Positions 36,865 through 48,425 of a DNA stretch of 64,000 nucleotides are shown here, one piece after another. A program made the translations under genes and the position numbers. Location of the stretch: NCBI GenBank assembly GCA_019843655.1, contig JACDQD010000006.1:26802246-26866245 (forward strand). The letters run 5' to 3'. The notes under the pieces were generated by a model, which saw nothing but the letters and a program-made list of their open reading frames with translations, had not been told where the DNA came from and made no database searches. Source of the stretch: Lethocerus indicus. Taxonomy: Eukaryota; Arthropoda; Insecta; Hemiptera; Belostomatidae. The stretch's first letter is position 1; each line of letters begins with the position of its first letter.

Positions 36865-37170
36865 AAAAGACCAAACCAGCGAGAGGAGACAGAAACACAA
36901 CGAACCTACGGTATTCCAAACCCTCGCAGACCACAAAGCAGGTATATGAAACTCTTACTGGTTACATCATCCAAATTCAAAATCTGCAATTAATATATAT
37001 TACTGTAGCTTTTTTCGATAGTCCGCTACTTTGTTCTTTCTGCAGACAGGTTTCTGAACTGCGCTCCACTGTAGTAGACACAAGACCCAAAAAGAGACTA
37101 TGACAATACCCTCGCAGATCACCCAACGGGTTTTTAACAAAGTTCAACAAAATATTTCATTTTAAATACA

Positions 37171-40100
37171 CATCGTTAATTAGGCGACTGTAAGGTTAGT
37201 CATAATTAGTACATCTTGCGTGGTGAACAAATATGTCAGATTACATCTAATATTGTTATTTTAATAATTAATCAGCACTCAGCTGAATTGTTCTGCACGT
37301 TAATCGAAATACGTAAGATTTCGTCGAATATTGTAACTTTATCCGGGTAACTTTTATAGCCCGGAAAAACACTCCGGATTTCCGCCGCAACGAGAACTGG
37401 TCCTGTGCTCGTTATATACGTCTGATATTATAATTTGCCTGATATTCGATTCCGTCGCCTCCGGGTGCGATTACGATTTCACGGCGAGATCGCCTCCGGA
37501 GTCTATTTCAGGACTCTGTCCTCGGCGGGTTCCTCCACCGCCGCCTTAATCGTTCCGAGAACAGGTTCACGCGAAGCCGACGTCCAACAGGACAACAGAG
37601 TATGAAATTCGAACACAATTCTTGTTGCCGAATGAAGAGTGAAGGTTGCACGTCCCCTTCTCAGTGTTACAGCCCATTAGCGTCAGTTCACAGTATTTTT
37701 GAGCGTTTTTACGGTCGCTTGGTTAGCGAGACGCCGTGGACCTAGCATATCTCGTCCCGTTACGAAAAGGTATCGAGAATTTGTAATTAGAGGAAAATAC
37801 TGAAACCACTGAATCCGTGATCGACGGGTCGACCCCGTGTGGCATTAAGAAACTTTTAGTATCTATTATTGAGAAGTTCATTCTAACTTATGACGTAAGA
37901 CAATCGCGCGAGGTGGTTCCCTTCCCATATGCCAACCTTCAGAGAGTCAAGGTATACTATACACAGAGTCTATATTACAATGAACTATACATATCCAACG
38001 CAATATTATGTATGGGCGCATAGTGGTCGACCTAGCAAGGGTTCGTCGGTACATATTACGGTTAAGACCGCCAACATCTTCTAGCATATCTCGGCCTAAT
38101 ACTAATCGTGAAGCCAGTGACAGGATGAGCCGGGGGTCGGGGAATGGTTTCAGTCCTATGTTGGCCACGTTACTCTCCACAGGACACTCACATCCTGCCC
38201 GAAGCCCTATCCAGTCCCTTCAGTACTATGCGTCACATACTATCTGTTATTACTTTAATAATTACCGCTTACTAATTACCACACCTCTACTGTTTATCCA
38301 TGGAATGTGTTTGCGTTTGCTTCACTCGTTCCAAGCTCTAAATTTTGATCGTTCCTTTTGCGTTTCATTCCGCTAACTATTTGTGACGAAACTGTAATTG
38401 AGAAACCTTTTTTAAAAAAAAAATAAAAAGAACTACGATTTTTTTCCCCCATTGTTTTCGTTCCCAACCCATCAAGGCCGGTCGGTTGTTGTTGAAGCGG
38501 TCCAGCTTTAGAAGCCCGATCCTTAGGTTTGACTTAGGCCCCCTCCCCCGAGATCGCTTTCAGACGATGTTTATAGAGTAGACTTTTAAGTCAACATTTA
38601 AACTTTTAAACATTTTTCACCTCAATGCCACGTCATATCATGTTTTAACTAAAATATTTTGCTTTTTTCATTACCGAAAATGTACCACTGGACGTGGTAA
38701 TAATGACGTAGCATTATTTTTCATAAACTGCGTTATTAAGTGATATTTCAGCCACATAAATACAAATATGTAGCTGATATTTAATATTTTCGGCGCACAA
38801 TGAATTCTCCGAAAACACTAGAAGGTTGTAGAATTCTACGTTTGTTGTGAACGCGGAATTGCGAAATTCAATTCTTGTTTTCTTCGTCGCGTTAAATGTA
38901 GCGTTTCGGTCGAGGCTGAAAGGTTAATGGATTTTCCTGCACCATTTATAGCCGCCCCCCCTGTGTTTACGCTAGAAGAATTCCCGCTTTCACCGCCCCT
39001 TCCCCTGTCGAATTTCAAACCGAAAATCCATCCAAAATAGATCGGAGAATAACGACTAGCGTTTGGTAAACTTTGTTAATATATTGGCCGTTGTGCTATG
39101 AACAAAAAAAACTGTTATACTGTTAAGCAGAAGACCATATCAGTTTGTATTGTAGAACGAGCGAAATCCGCAATGACTTAGTTGCCAGTCCAACGTGATT
39201 CTTCCGAACTAATTGTTCAGAAAGTTCTTCTCCAGTTATACTTTTCGGTGATCTGACGACACATAGTGGGCCGCACTTTACACTTTCTCCGTCCAGAATC
39301 AGTGAGTTCTGACTCACTTTATTAGCTGACCCCGACAAAATGTGGACCTTTCTCTTCTCGTCAATTAACGTCCCCCCGAGACGTGGATATCGTCTATAGA
39401 TGTTCGGATATCTAAACCCGACTCCCGACAACAGATGATACTGGCAGTGTCGAGGGTGAACTCTGGACGGCATTTACATAAGAGGGGAACTGGCAGTACC
39501 AAGTTGAGTCATCGGTTTCGAAGCACTCTCACTTCTTCTTCTTATTCTTATCCTGCGCTTGTTGTTTGTTGTTGTTCGACTTAACATTGTCGCAGATCTG
39601 TTGTATGTTGTATTTTGCCAATCTATTGTCGCGATTTCATCACTGCACCGAATGGCATAGATCCTTGTATGTACTGCCAATCTGTCTTCCCTTAATTGGC
39701 GTTCCTCGGCATATTTCAAAACAAAATACATAAATTAATCTATAACAGAACCTTCTGAATCCACCCAACGATTCTATTCCTTCCCCCAGGAGCGGAACCC
39801 CACGAATATTTCTCGAAAATTCTTAGTTTTGAGCCCGTTCAAAAAAAGTAGTTTCGCACACGTTTACAGAATCAGAAATTTTCACGTGAGAATACAGAGG
39901 ATAAGATTCCAGTGTTGCGTTTATGTGTGTGCATTGATCCGAACCAATATCAGATTAGATAGGGGGGTAAACATTTTTTTCCCCCCTAGTCGAGAGTGTA
40001 CAGGCCTTACCAGCGGTAAGATGAGGTGGTTACGGCAGAAAAATTGAAATAGGAATTACTTTGAGAGCGTTTTTTCGAACAGCAGTCGGGCCTCCCCCTT

Positions 40101-41778
40101 ATACAGTTGGGGCGTTGGCATCATCCCCTTCGGAATGGGCGGATAAGTAGGGGGTTCAAACCCCGCCCAGTAATGGAATCTTCGTATGACTCAACCAGAA
40201 ACGGACCCGGGACAATTCTCCGTGTCCTAAATGCCGGCAGACGAATCACCCTGCTCTGTGTTCAACTACCCCCGGCTTAAATCGACCGTTTATCGAGGAG
40301 AACCCCACTGGTTTCCCCCATTTTAAAAGCAGATAATTTCACTGATACCCGAGGAATATTTTCGGTTGGGCAATTCAAGTGCGATAAATATTTACAGCCC
40401 CAAAATACAAGTATGGCATCGATACCTAAAACAACAGTAAAGAAGTATATATGCGATTTTAATGAAAATTGTGACCGTGTCGTTGAGAGACGGGTCTGTA
40501 ATACCGGGAATCATAAAATATCGGATATGGTCATCAACTATACATATTTTAGTTGCGAAACTAATAATCGCTCCCGAGAAGTTGCCATCTGCAAGTTTGA
40601 CTTGAAGGAAAGTAAATTGAGCCCGATGGACCGAGAGAAAGGTCGGAATTTCGCTACAGTCCCGCGGCGCAATTACACGCCACATAAAGTTCAGGCCTTT
40701 TGGATTGTTATCCAGTCTGAAATATATTACACTCAATGTTTCGCGTATTCATTTCTTTACCACTCCAACTCTCGCACGTTTTCCGAATTTTTCGACAAAA
40801 CATTAGTGACCCCAGTAGTGGCAAACTTTATGTCACTTACGACACTGTCCCACCACTCCAGTCCAAAACCTGCTTGTGACTAAATATTTAAAAAATTGTA
40901 TTACACTATAGTTTTCGAACTGTTTGCCGCTTCTTTGAATATCCTGATATCGTTAACAGAAAAAAATGTGAAAAAAATGTTTCTCAAGTAACAATAGCGC
41001 GGCGAATTAACTGTAATTTATATTGCATTGGGTATTTTCAATTAGTCTATTTTTTTTCCCAAACGGAAAACGCCGTGGCGTGTAACGGAAGGGGGCCCCT
41101 GGGGGGGACGGAAGGTGACCGGATGTAGCCCCCCCGCCCCCCGCCCCCCGCCCCCGGTTGAGGCTTGCAGCTAATTTCAACTTGACGCTCTGATAGTTCA
41201 CAATGTTATGCTCGGGGGCTCAGAGCGGAATTATCGCGTCGCCCTTGGCTTTATTTGCGCCCCGCTTTTTATTTTAAAAATCTCGTCCGCTAATTTCCCT
41301 CTCGTCGTTAGACTCGATCGAAGCACGATGGTCAGAGCTTCTTGACGAGGCGTAACTGTGTTCTGGTAATATTCTCGATATAGCGAATAGCGTAGAACAA
41401 ATATTGGAACTACATGATAACTATAATTTACAAAAAAAATGAAAACGACTGAGGACTGTATTAAAATTCATGAATGGTAAAAGTTTTGTGCTGTTTGCGC
41501 TTCCCAATTTTAAATTTGGCTGCAGATATATTTTCTTTGATTTACCGTTTTGTTTTTGGTCTCCAAGTCATTATTGTAGTCGTCATAGCTTCTCCATGAA
41601 TGCAGCCAATTTACAAGATTTATCGATACCCCGGTACGAATAAAACTGTGGCGAACGCCAAATTTTCAACTTTCTTGATAATTGTCTATGGTTTTGCTAT
41701 AGGAAACTTTGCTATATCGGATTTCTTTTACCACAATGCCTTACATTCGCTTTAATGTTAAATCGGAAGTGACTTGTA
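37171..41778. other. Stretch without a gene
   Basis: Includes the longest ORF of the window (40413-40883, plus, 156 codons). It starts MASIPKTTVKKYICDF and contains ten cysteines, but has no family resemblance, no repeated motif and no splice context. ORFs this long are expected about once by chance here. A B-box-like GGTTCAAACCC near 40153 lacks tRNA pairing. The C-rich tract at 41129-41156 is listed separately. Confidence 0.5.
41129..41156 (-). repeat. CCCCCCG repeat, G-quadruplex candidate on the minus strand
   Basis: Four runs of five to seven C separated by single G bases, so the minus strand has four long G-runs. Confidence 0.8.
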
Positions 41779-41994
41779 TAGGGTGTTCCGAAATTAACGC
41801 AAGATTTGAATTTGCCACCCTATACTTGCAGTAAAGTTGTCAACCGTATTAAAAAAAACTATTTGACAGCTGATAGTTTAGTGTTACACGATAGAACAAC
41901 GTGTTTTCATTGTTGAACAATATTTTAAAAAATAATGAAAGTTTGCCAGCCGCAGTTCGATTCAAATCTTGCGTTAATTTCGGTACACCCTATA
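41779..41994 (+). mobile_element. Mariner-like MITE, sister of M1 (M2)
   Basis: Terminal inverted repeats GGGTGTTCCGAAATTAACGC (left) and the complementary GCGTTAATTTCGGTACACCC (right) are flanked by TATA on both sides, consistent with a TA target duplication. The inside matches M1, including GTGTTTTCATTGTTGAACAA, but the transposase start codon is lost and the frame is broken. Confidence 0.9.
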
Positions 41995-42980
41995 GAAGAA
42001 CAACAATAGCCCATTAAATATGATCATAGTTAATGCTGCCAAATTGTTTCCGTCTGTATACCCTTGAGCATTTGATAAATTCTCAATCACTGTTGCACAG
42101 TCGCCGTCCTCACTCTCGCCAATCAAAGCCAAACCGGTTTGGGCTTCTCGGCACTTTCGGTAAATTAGTGAGTTACTGCCGATAAAGCATCCTGTCAGCT
42201 CTGATATTGTGCCAAGACCGAATCAGCAAGAGATCCAAACGAGTGATGGATTATATATATATACCGGGGGCTCCGAACTGGTTTCTTTTGTATTTAATGG
42301 GGGCCTTATTTAATATAATTACGTTTAAACGGCCGCACCGATGGTAATATCCGCGCAATTTAGACGGCAGTGTCTAATGGAGAGATGATTGAACGACGGT
42401 AACCAATCGGCAAATTTTACGCGTCTTTGAGACGAGTCCTGGAAACGATTAACAGGAGGAGTTTGTTATCCCGAGAGGGGTGGATATAGATACGGCCCAT
42501 TACGGAGAGGAGATTGCCAACCCCCGTATTTATCTATTTACCCCCTTATCACAACCGTTCCGTTATGTGAACATTCGTCCGCCCTTTGGAAATAACGGGT
42601 TGAAACCATCGTTCCACTTTCCCGATATTTCAGCTTCTGTCTTCGGATCTAATCTGAGCCGGTGAAAACTCATCGAGCGCTTACATAATCGGTCCAGGCG
42701 GATAAATATATGGCCCGACAGCTATGACATTATTCGATGATTTTTGGAATTCGATTCACCAAAATTGTCAGTGCCAATCCGAAACGTATACGAAATAGAG
42801 GTTATCGGTTATCAGCGTATGTGTCGAATCCCCGAATCATTCAATTTGATTAATCATACGATTTTAGGACAGTTGTCTATAGTTTTATTGTTCGTACAGT
42901 TGGTGAGTTTACATTCTTCTGTTATTGAACCCTAGTTTTTAAACTATGAACATAAACTAGGCACCCTACGCTAGACACGT
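41995..42980. other. Stretch without a gene
   Basis: No recognisable gene or repeat apart from a short TA run near 42252-42262. Confidence 0.5.
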
Positions 42981-43012
42981 GAACTGTCAGTATGTTGAGG
43001 GTCTGGTTGTTT
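42981..43012 (-). pseudogene. Jockey-type LINE scrap (J6)
   Basis: AACTGTCAGTATGTTGAGG then GTCTGGTTGTTT matches J1 near 10981-11022 with one internal deletion. Confidence 0.5.
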
Positions 43013-43532
43013 GCCTTTTAATTTTCATAATTTTTTCCTTCTTGTCGAAAACATTCCGCTGTTGAGACAGCGCGTTTTGTACGCCCAAAGGGCAAAGACT
43101 GGAGAGCTGAAATTATTGAGCGCGAGTCAATTGCGTTCAATAATTGATGGGGCCCTCCCACCTAATTGAAGATCAAATATGCCGGTCTCTATCGACATTT
43201 CCGATCGAGTGTTGCCCTGACGACTTCGCTGCCAACAGACAAACAACTGTCGGGCAAAAGGAAGATCGATGCCGACTCGGCAAGAGAGGAGCAGGAGATG
43301 GCTCGTCCTTGGCCCTCATAATTTATTTATGAACATAAAACGACGTTCTATTCTCGTATAGACTCGTGAGCGTCCTATAGTAAGTTGTACACAGTGTATC
43401 TCAATGTTAATTCAATTCGAAGTCATAACTGTAATAATAAGTTGTGTTACGAAAACGGTAGGTTTTCCTTATGATCGATATTAACATTTATCAGCCCGAT
43501 TAATTTAGCCCTTCGGCCCATAAAATCTATTA
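43013..43532. other. Stretch without a gene
   Basis: Nothing recognised. Confidence 0.5.
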
Positions 43533-43747
43533 TATTAGGTGTACACAAAAGTAATCAACAATTTGATAAGATGTATTTTGGTCTTGAGGAGTTCTTCGAG
43601 AGGGGAATCGAAAATTTACCGGGAAAGTGGCAGAGTTGTCGATAATATCGGTGAATATATAGTAGATTAATAATTAAAGTTTCTTTTTTAGCAAAATAAA
43701 ATGAATTCCAAATTCAAAATGTTGATTACTTTTGTGTACCCCTAATA
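43533..43747 (+). mobile_element. Mariner-type MITE keeping a transposase C-terminus (M3)
   Basis: Terminal inverted repeats TTAGGTGTACACAAAAGTAA and the complementary end GTTGATTACTTTTGTGTACC-CCTAA are bounded by TA on both sides. Inside, from 43573, the frame reads FGLEEFFERGIENLPGKWQ and then, with a frameshift, a DNIGEYIVD-like end. This is the characteristic last segment of mariner transposases (FERGI-LP-RW). The rest of the transposase is deleted. Confidence 0.9.
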
Positions 43748-44116
43748 CATATAACAATCGAATGGAATATTTCAAAGTTCACTACAGCAAACATGTCCGA
43801 TCTATGCATTAGGCACCGTTAACTTTCAAATTTATGCCGCCATTACCGAAGCGTTACTCTGTTATTTGCTGTCAGTGCCGTGTAGTTCAGATATTTTCGC
43901 GGAGGTAAATATATTCGTCGATCCATAATTGCTCGTATTACGGATTAATTCCCTCAGTACCGGGATAATTATCGACTTCGGCGGCGCACGAAATTATTTA
44001 TTTATTTCTTCGTATTGTAACCGCCCTTTGAATCGGCCCTTACAAACGAAGTGAAATATCGCTTGACTGTTCCCGGTAATGGGAAACCGGGAGGCGGCTC
44101 TTCGGAATCCGCGAAC

Positions 44117-44137
44117 GTTATTATTATTATTATTATT
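44117..44137. repeat. TTA microsatellite
   Basis: Seven TTA units in a row. Confidence 0.9.
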
Positions 44138-44325
44138 TTTATTTCTGTACAGTACAAAATGTGTACTGATGAATGGATTGAATTAATTATTGGAGACGCG
44201 TGGCTAGCGCCCGTACACGTCGTGAGAGGAGACTGAAACCCTCCTCCATACCGGAACAGGATGTGGTCTCTCCCCCTCCCACCCCCCCCCTAGTTGTGTT
44301 ACCTGGACACGCACGACGCATTCAA

Positions 44326-44353
<28 letters not shown>
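44326..44353. repeat. AC microsatellite
   Basis: About fourteen AC units. It follows a C9 homopolymer near 44282. Confidence 0.9.
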
Positions 44354-44356
<3 letters not shown>

Positions 44357-44639
44357 GAGACAGAAAAGCTGGATTCAATAGCCTGTGCAGGATAACAGTA
44401 AATGTGCGTCGTTTCAGCTAATGCGGACGGACGAAAGGGCGAACTCAAACGATTGATCGAGTGATAAAAGCATATTTTGGTTCCACTTTTAAGTTATTTG
44501 CTACTGAAATAAGGAAGCTTTTAAATTTTTAAATAACTCAGCATTGTCATAATCTGCCTACCAAGGACGGACCCTACACTAGTAGCAGTATGATTAGTAA
44601 TACTTGATCCCCACAACACTTAAATAATATTTCAATGTA

Positions 44640-44790
44640 TATATGGTTCGTGTTTTTTGGTCTTCGAGGGTTTTGAATACCATAGTTCTATCGAAGTCCT
44701 CATGTTGGTTTCGGCTGTTCGCCACCGTCAGTAGTGTGACGAATCCCGCCTGCACTGTCATTGCACTTGCAGGCCAGGTATTTCTTACGA
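44640..44790 (+). mobile_element. Family A, copy 15 (decayed)
   Basis: TTTGGTCTTCGAGGGTTTTG, AATACCATAG, GGTTTCGGCTGTTCGCCACC and GTCAGTAGTG follow the family order, ending GCCAGGTATTTCTTA. The ribozyme core is lost. Confidence 0.7.
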
Positions 44791-47700
44791 ATTCGGCATT
44801 TCTAAATACTTTATTGGACTAACATCTCCTGTGAAGGAAAAAACAACGACTTAATAATTTCTGTCATTCTTCTGTTAGATCGGTTCCGGCCTAGATGGGG
44901 ACTCCTAGATCAGGGTTTTCAACTATACAGTGCGATTAGATACGGGATATCGGAATAATGATGACGTTTTAAACCCTCAAGGGCCCCGTAATAGGGGTGT
45001 TAAATTTATAATAGGACCTCGGTTAAAGCGTACGCTTCTGTACCAACCTTTGGGAATTCGAATCCACGCCGTGGATCTTAAATTAACCCTGTTATTATGG
45101 GTCGCCCACACCCTCTAATAGGGTGATATCCTAACCAATCCGAAAGCTTTTAGCAGGCTCTTAACCGTCCTCATTGAGAAAGGAAAAACAACAATTAAAA
45201 TTAATTATTGCCGCTAGGAGGACTATTATCTCTGTATATATAATATTTACTGGGATGACTGTACAAAAGAAGCCATTTGTCGGTTCCCCTCAGCGGAATT
45301 GAGGAAGTCGATATTAGTTTGAGATTGATTGAACCGATTGGATAAAAGTTGGCCACATAATTTCACGCATCATTTCGCTCGGACAAACAAAGAGTTTTAA
45401 TGTTTTCATTAAACGTGCCCCGGGCTGTAGTGATAAACCTAACTCTTCCAAATTAAGTCCTCATCGAAGCCGGTTAACATTGTCCGTTAAGGGATGATGG
45501 CGGCTACGGATTGAATTGGGGGGAGCTCATTTCGAGGGCGCATTGTTGGATCGAGGGTTCGGTTAAGGGTTTCTGTCGTGTACACATCGTTAGCTGAGCG
45601 AGGGTACATATCGAATGTGGCCACTCGGTCCGCGTCTCGTTTTTGGGGGGATGAATCGTCCCTTTTTCCCGCATCCCTCTTACTCCGGGTATCCGGCCGA
45701 ACGGAAACCATTAGAGAAAGAGAAATATATCGATCCCAGTGAACAATACGTCCGCGGTTCCATAACACATAAGTGTACCCTCTCATTGAAACACAGAGAA
45801 ATGATGCGAGACGATACTATGAACTATTTTTTACCCGATAATTCAACCTTCAGTTTCAGTCTTCCACGTGCAATTGAATCTGAGACGTTGGAAGGGTGAT
45901 CAACGATAATTCGCGTAAAAATTCCCTCACGAATTAATTCTGTTTTTCAATATACACCACAGTATGGTTGCAGTTTACTTTGCCTCTATTATGACTGTTA
46001 TAAATTCTCAATTAATTGGCCTGTCGGTTCCGATAATAGCAGCAGTGTTTTCGACCTGACTCGCTGTCGAGCACCCTGGGACAAACAAGTAGCTGAAAAT
46101 GCTACACATTCAATTAATACCGTCGTAAATTATAGATTGAAAATTTATAGCGCGGGAATATAAAATATCTCCGGAGAAGCGAAAGGGACTGGGCATTGAA
46201 GAAGAAACGGCCTGTAAAGTTTTCGCCAATGGAGCGTCCAATTCTGCTTTGTTGTGGCGCCCGTTCAGTTTTATTACATTCAGCATTCAGATCAAACGAT
46301 CGGGTTCCCTCCATTAGTTTCATTTTTGAAACACAACAAATATTACTGGTATACAACGCTATCCATCTAATCATTACGAAATTAGGCGATTGAAAAATAT
46401 CGATATTTTATTGCTATTTAAATTTCATCTTGTGAGTAACTGTAGCCAAAGTAATGATTTATATGTGCCCGTTGAATATTTCCCTTGCAACGATACAGAT
46501 ATTCATCGCAATAAAATTCACGACGTGTGAAAATATCTGATGACGGTTTGTTTCACACAACAATCGTAACTGCTTGAAACTGAAATGGTGGTGGATTTGA
46601 GCTTGTGATTAATGGAGTTATACTGTGGAATTCGTGAACAGCGATGCTCCGATATTCGCGACGCATTCGCTTATAAATCCCTTTGAATTACACGAACATA
46701 AGCCGCAGTGGCGATCGTTGTAATAACGTTTGTTTTTGTGTGGGCATTTTACTGAAAAACGGGACATTCGGCAGCGATACGCCAAATTGCCATCAGAAAC
46801 GCCAAACAGTTTCATTTAGTTTCGAACTTCTGTACACAACAGCGAACGTAATGTTGAATAGAAATGAGCGACATTGAGACATTGAATTTAATGAGGGGAG
46901 CCACATACAAAATTCTCAACTAATCAATCCTAAATACAAAAAGATATATTGTAACAAGTTACTTCCCCCATCTCTGTGATGATCTATTCAGTTGGAGGGT
47001 TTTCATTGTGCTTGATACTTGATAGGAACTTCTTTCCTTACTCGGTCTGTTATGTGTTTTAGCTTATGGCCACCATAGAATAGAGCAACGATCATTATCA
47101 CCAACTAACGTCCTGCAGGATCGTGTAATACTTCGTGTCAAGAACGTCACGTTTATTACCTCGACAGTATGATGTCCTGCAGTTCCATCCTGCAGACGTT
47201 TACGGAAATTTTCAGTAATGTACTCGGAGATTACGTGATTCCCCCTGTAAAGTACAGTAATTGAGGATGCTTGAAATGAGAACAACTGCGCATTCTAATT
47301 TTAATAAAAGTGAAACATCGTTGCCCACTCCCTAACCCTAATTTGCGCACCCAGAGGTGAGACACAATCATTGTTGTAAATAAGTGACCTACTTCAGTTT
47401 CCCGTTATTACATCGAGAATCGTCGCGCTAATTGTCCCATCGCTAATTGCACAGTGAAAGTAATACTGAGGAGACGACATTATTGTTCTGTGACAGTCAA
47501 CGTGTGTTCTTCCCCCTTTCGAAAAGTAAAAATTACTTAAATAATTCGCGTCAGTTCGACTAATTAATTGATCCGGATCAGATCGTAAACTCCGCCCCCG
47601 AAATTCAAATGATCCGTCCACCGAGTCATTTGTATAATGTATAATTTATTTATTATACATGAGGCTTCGATGTCTCGGCCCCTTTCCCTACCGGCTTTTC

Positions 47701-48019
47701 GTCCGGATAGGCCTATTGAATTTCAGAATATGAATTATGGCCTCCGGAGACAGGGATACTGACGTCCCTACTCTTCGCATTATACATACTTCCGTGGTGC
47801 AAAAAATCCTTTTGGAATATTTTTTGGCAATAAATTATTTCAATATACACACTTATAACACTTTGAATCAGATTCAACCAAATTAATGTAGCTTATTGTT
47901 TGAATGTTCCTATTCGTGAAATAATTTTTTACTCGTCTACAGGATGTTCGCCGATCTGTTTTTTTTATTATTACTGTCCAAAAATTGGACAAAACTTCGT
48001 CCTCTATAAATACGATACG

Positions 48020-48425
48020 GAATCCCCATACCCGACTCAAAAGAATCGATTTAAACCGAAAATTTGTACTCTTAAGGCCATTACTAAAACGGACATCGAA
48101 ATTGACCTTAAGTAACAAACTGACAGTATACTTAAACCGACATGGACATACGGTGTAGAGCTATGGGGTTCCACCAAGACATCCAACATCGCTCGCATCA
48201 AGAGATTCCAATCAAAAGTCCTTCGCACCATCCTTAATGCCCCCCCTGGGTATGTTTCTAACCACACAATCCACCATGACCTCAACATACCGACAGTCGA
48301 CGAAGTCGCAAAATCCCGATTCCTGAAGTTGCACTCCAGCCTTTATCCTCATCCGAATCCACTCATTCAATCCCTTTCCTCTCCTACCCATCCATTATCC
48401 CCCCCGCGTCGGCTCATATAAATCA
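48020..48425 (+). pseudogene. Jockey-type LINE fragment, best preserved (J4)
   Basis: Translation gives YGVELWGSTKTSNIARI, then FQSKVLRTILNAPPGYVSN, then HHDLNIPTVDEVAKSRF and HPNPLIQSLSS before stopping near 48420. This is the C-terminal tail of the reverse-transcriptase ORF of Jockey-clade LINEs. Upstream, PTQKNRFKPKICTLKA corresponds to the region after the LDxxLTW motif, with a stop and frameshift near 48114. It is 5' truncated like all copies here and cannot make a working protein. Confidence 0.9.

Larger units (their letters stand above)
36599..36965 (+). mobile_element. Family A retrozyme-like repeat, copy 6, with 16-bp TSD
   Basis: AACTCTTACTGGTTAC occurs at 36599-36614 and 36950-36965, and the body is 36615-36949. 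The 5' end is CGTAGG next to the first repeat. The 3' end reads CGCAGACCACAAAGCAGGTA followed by TATG. Both arms are long, and both hammerhead cores are complete. The uninterrupted target sequence survives in the family B left arm at 35883-35898, which confirms the borders. Confidence 0.93.
36559..37170 (-). repeat. Family B inverted repeat, right arm, split by family A copy 6
   Basis: Two pieces (36559-36614 and 36950-37170) together match the left arm in reverse complement. The gap is filled by a family A insertion whose target duplication repeats 16 bp of the B sequence. Near 37105-37140 the piece CCCTCGCAGATCACCCAACGG resembles the tail of family A, so B may be a distant relative. Confidence 0.85.
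43748..48019. other. Stretch without a host gene
   Basis: It contains a TTA and an AC microsatellite and a decayed family A copy (44640-44790), listed separately. Frames at 45487-45899 and 46114-46393 overlap antisense frames and match no family. Confidence 0.5.

Noticed and set aside
38008..38376. 122-codon ORF whose HPARSPIQSL resembles the Jockey tail HPNPLIQSL
   Set aside because: The similarity is limited to a few residues; the preceding LINE motifs are absent.
40150..40165. tRNA-like T-arm (GGGGGTTCAAACCCC)
   Set aside because: The T-stem has a mismatch, and the sequence 65 bp upstream cannot pair with the would-be acceptor strand CCAGTAA.
40413..40883. 156-codon ORF on the plus strand
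   Set aside because: Longest ORF of the window, but one or two of this size are expected by chance in 64 kb. No domain, repeat or biased composition typical of a protein is visible.
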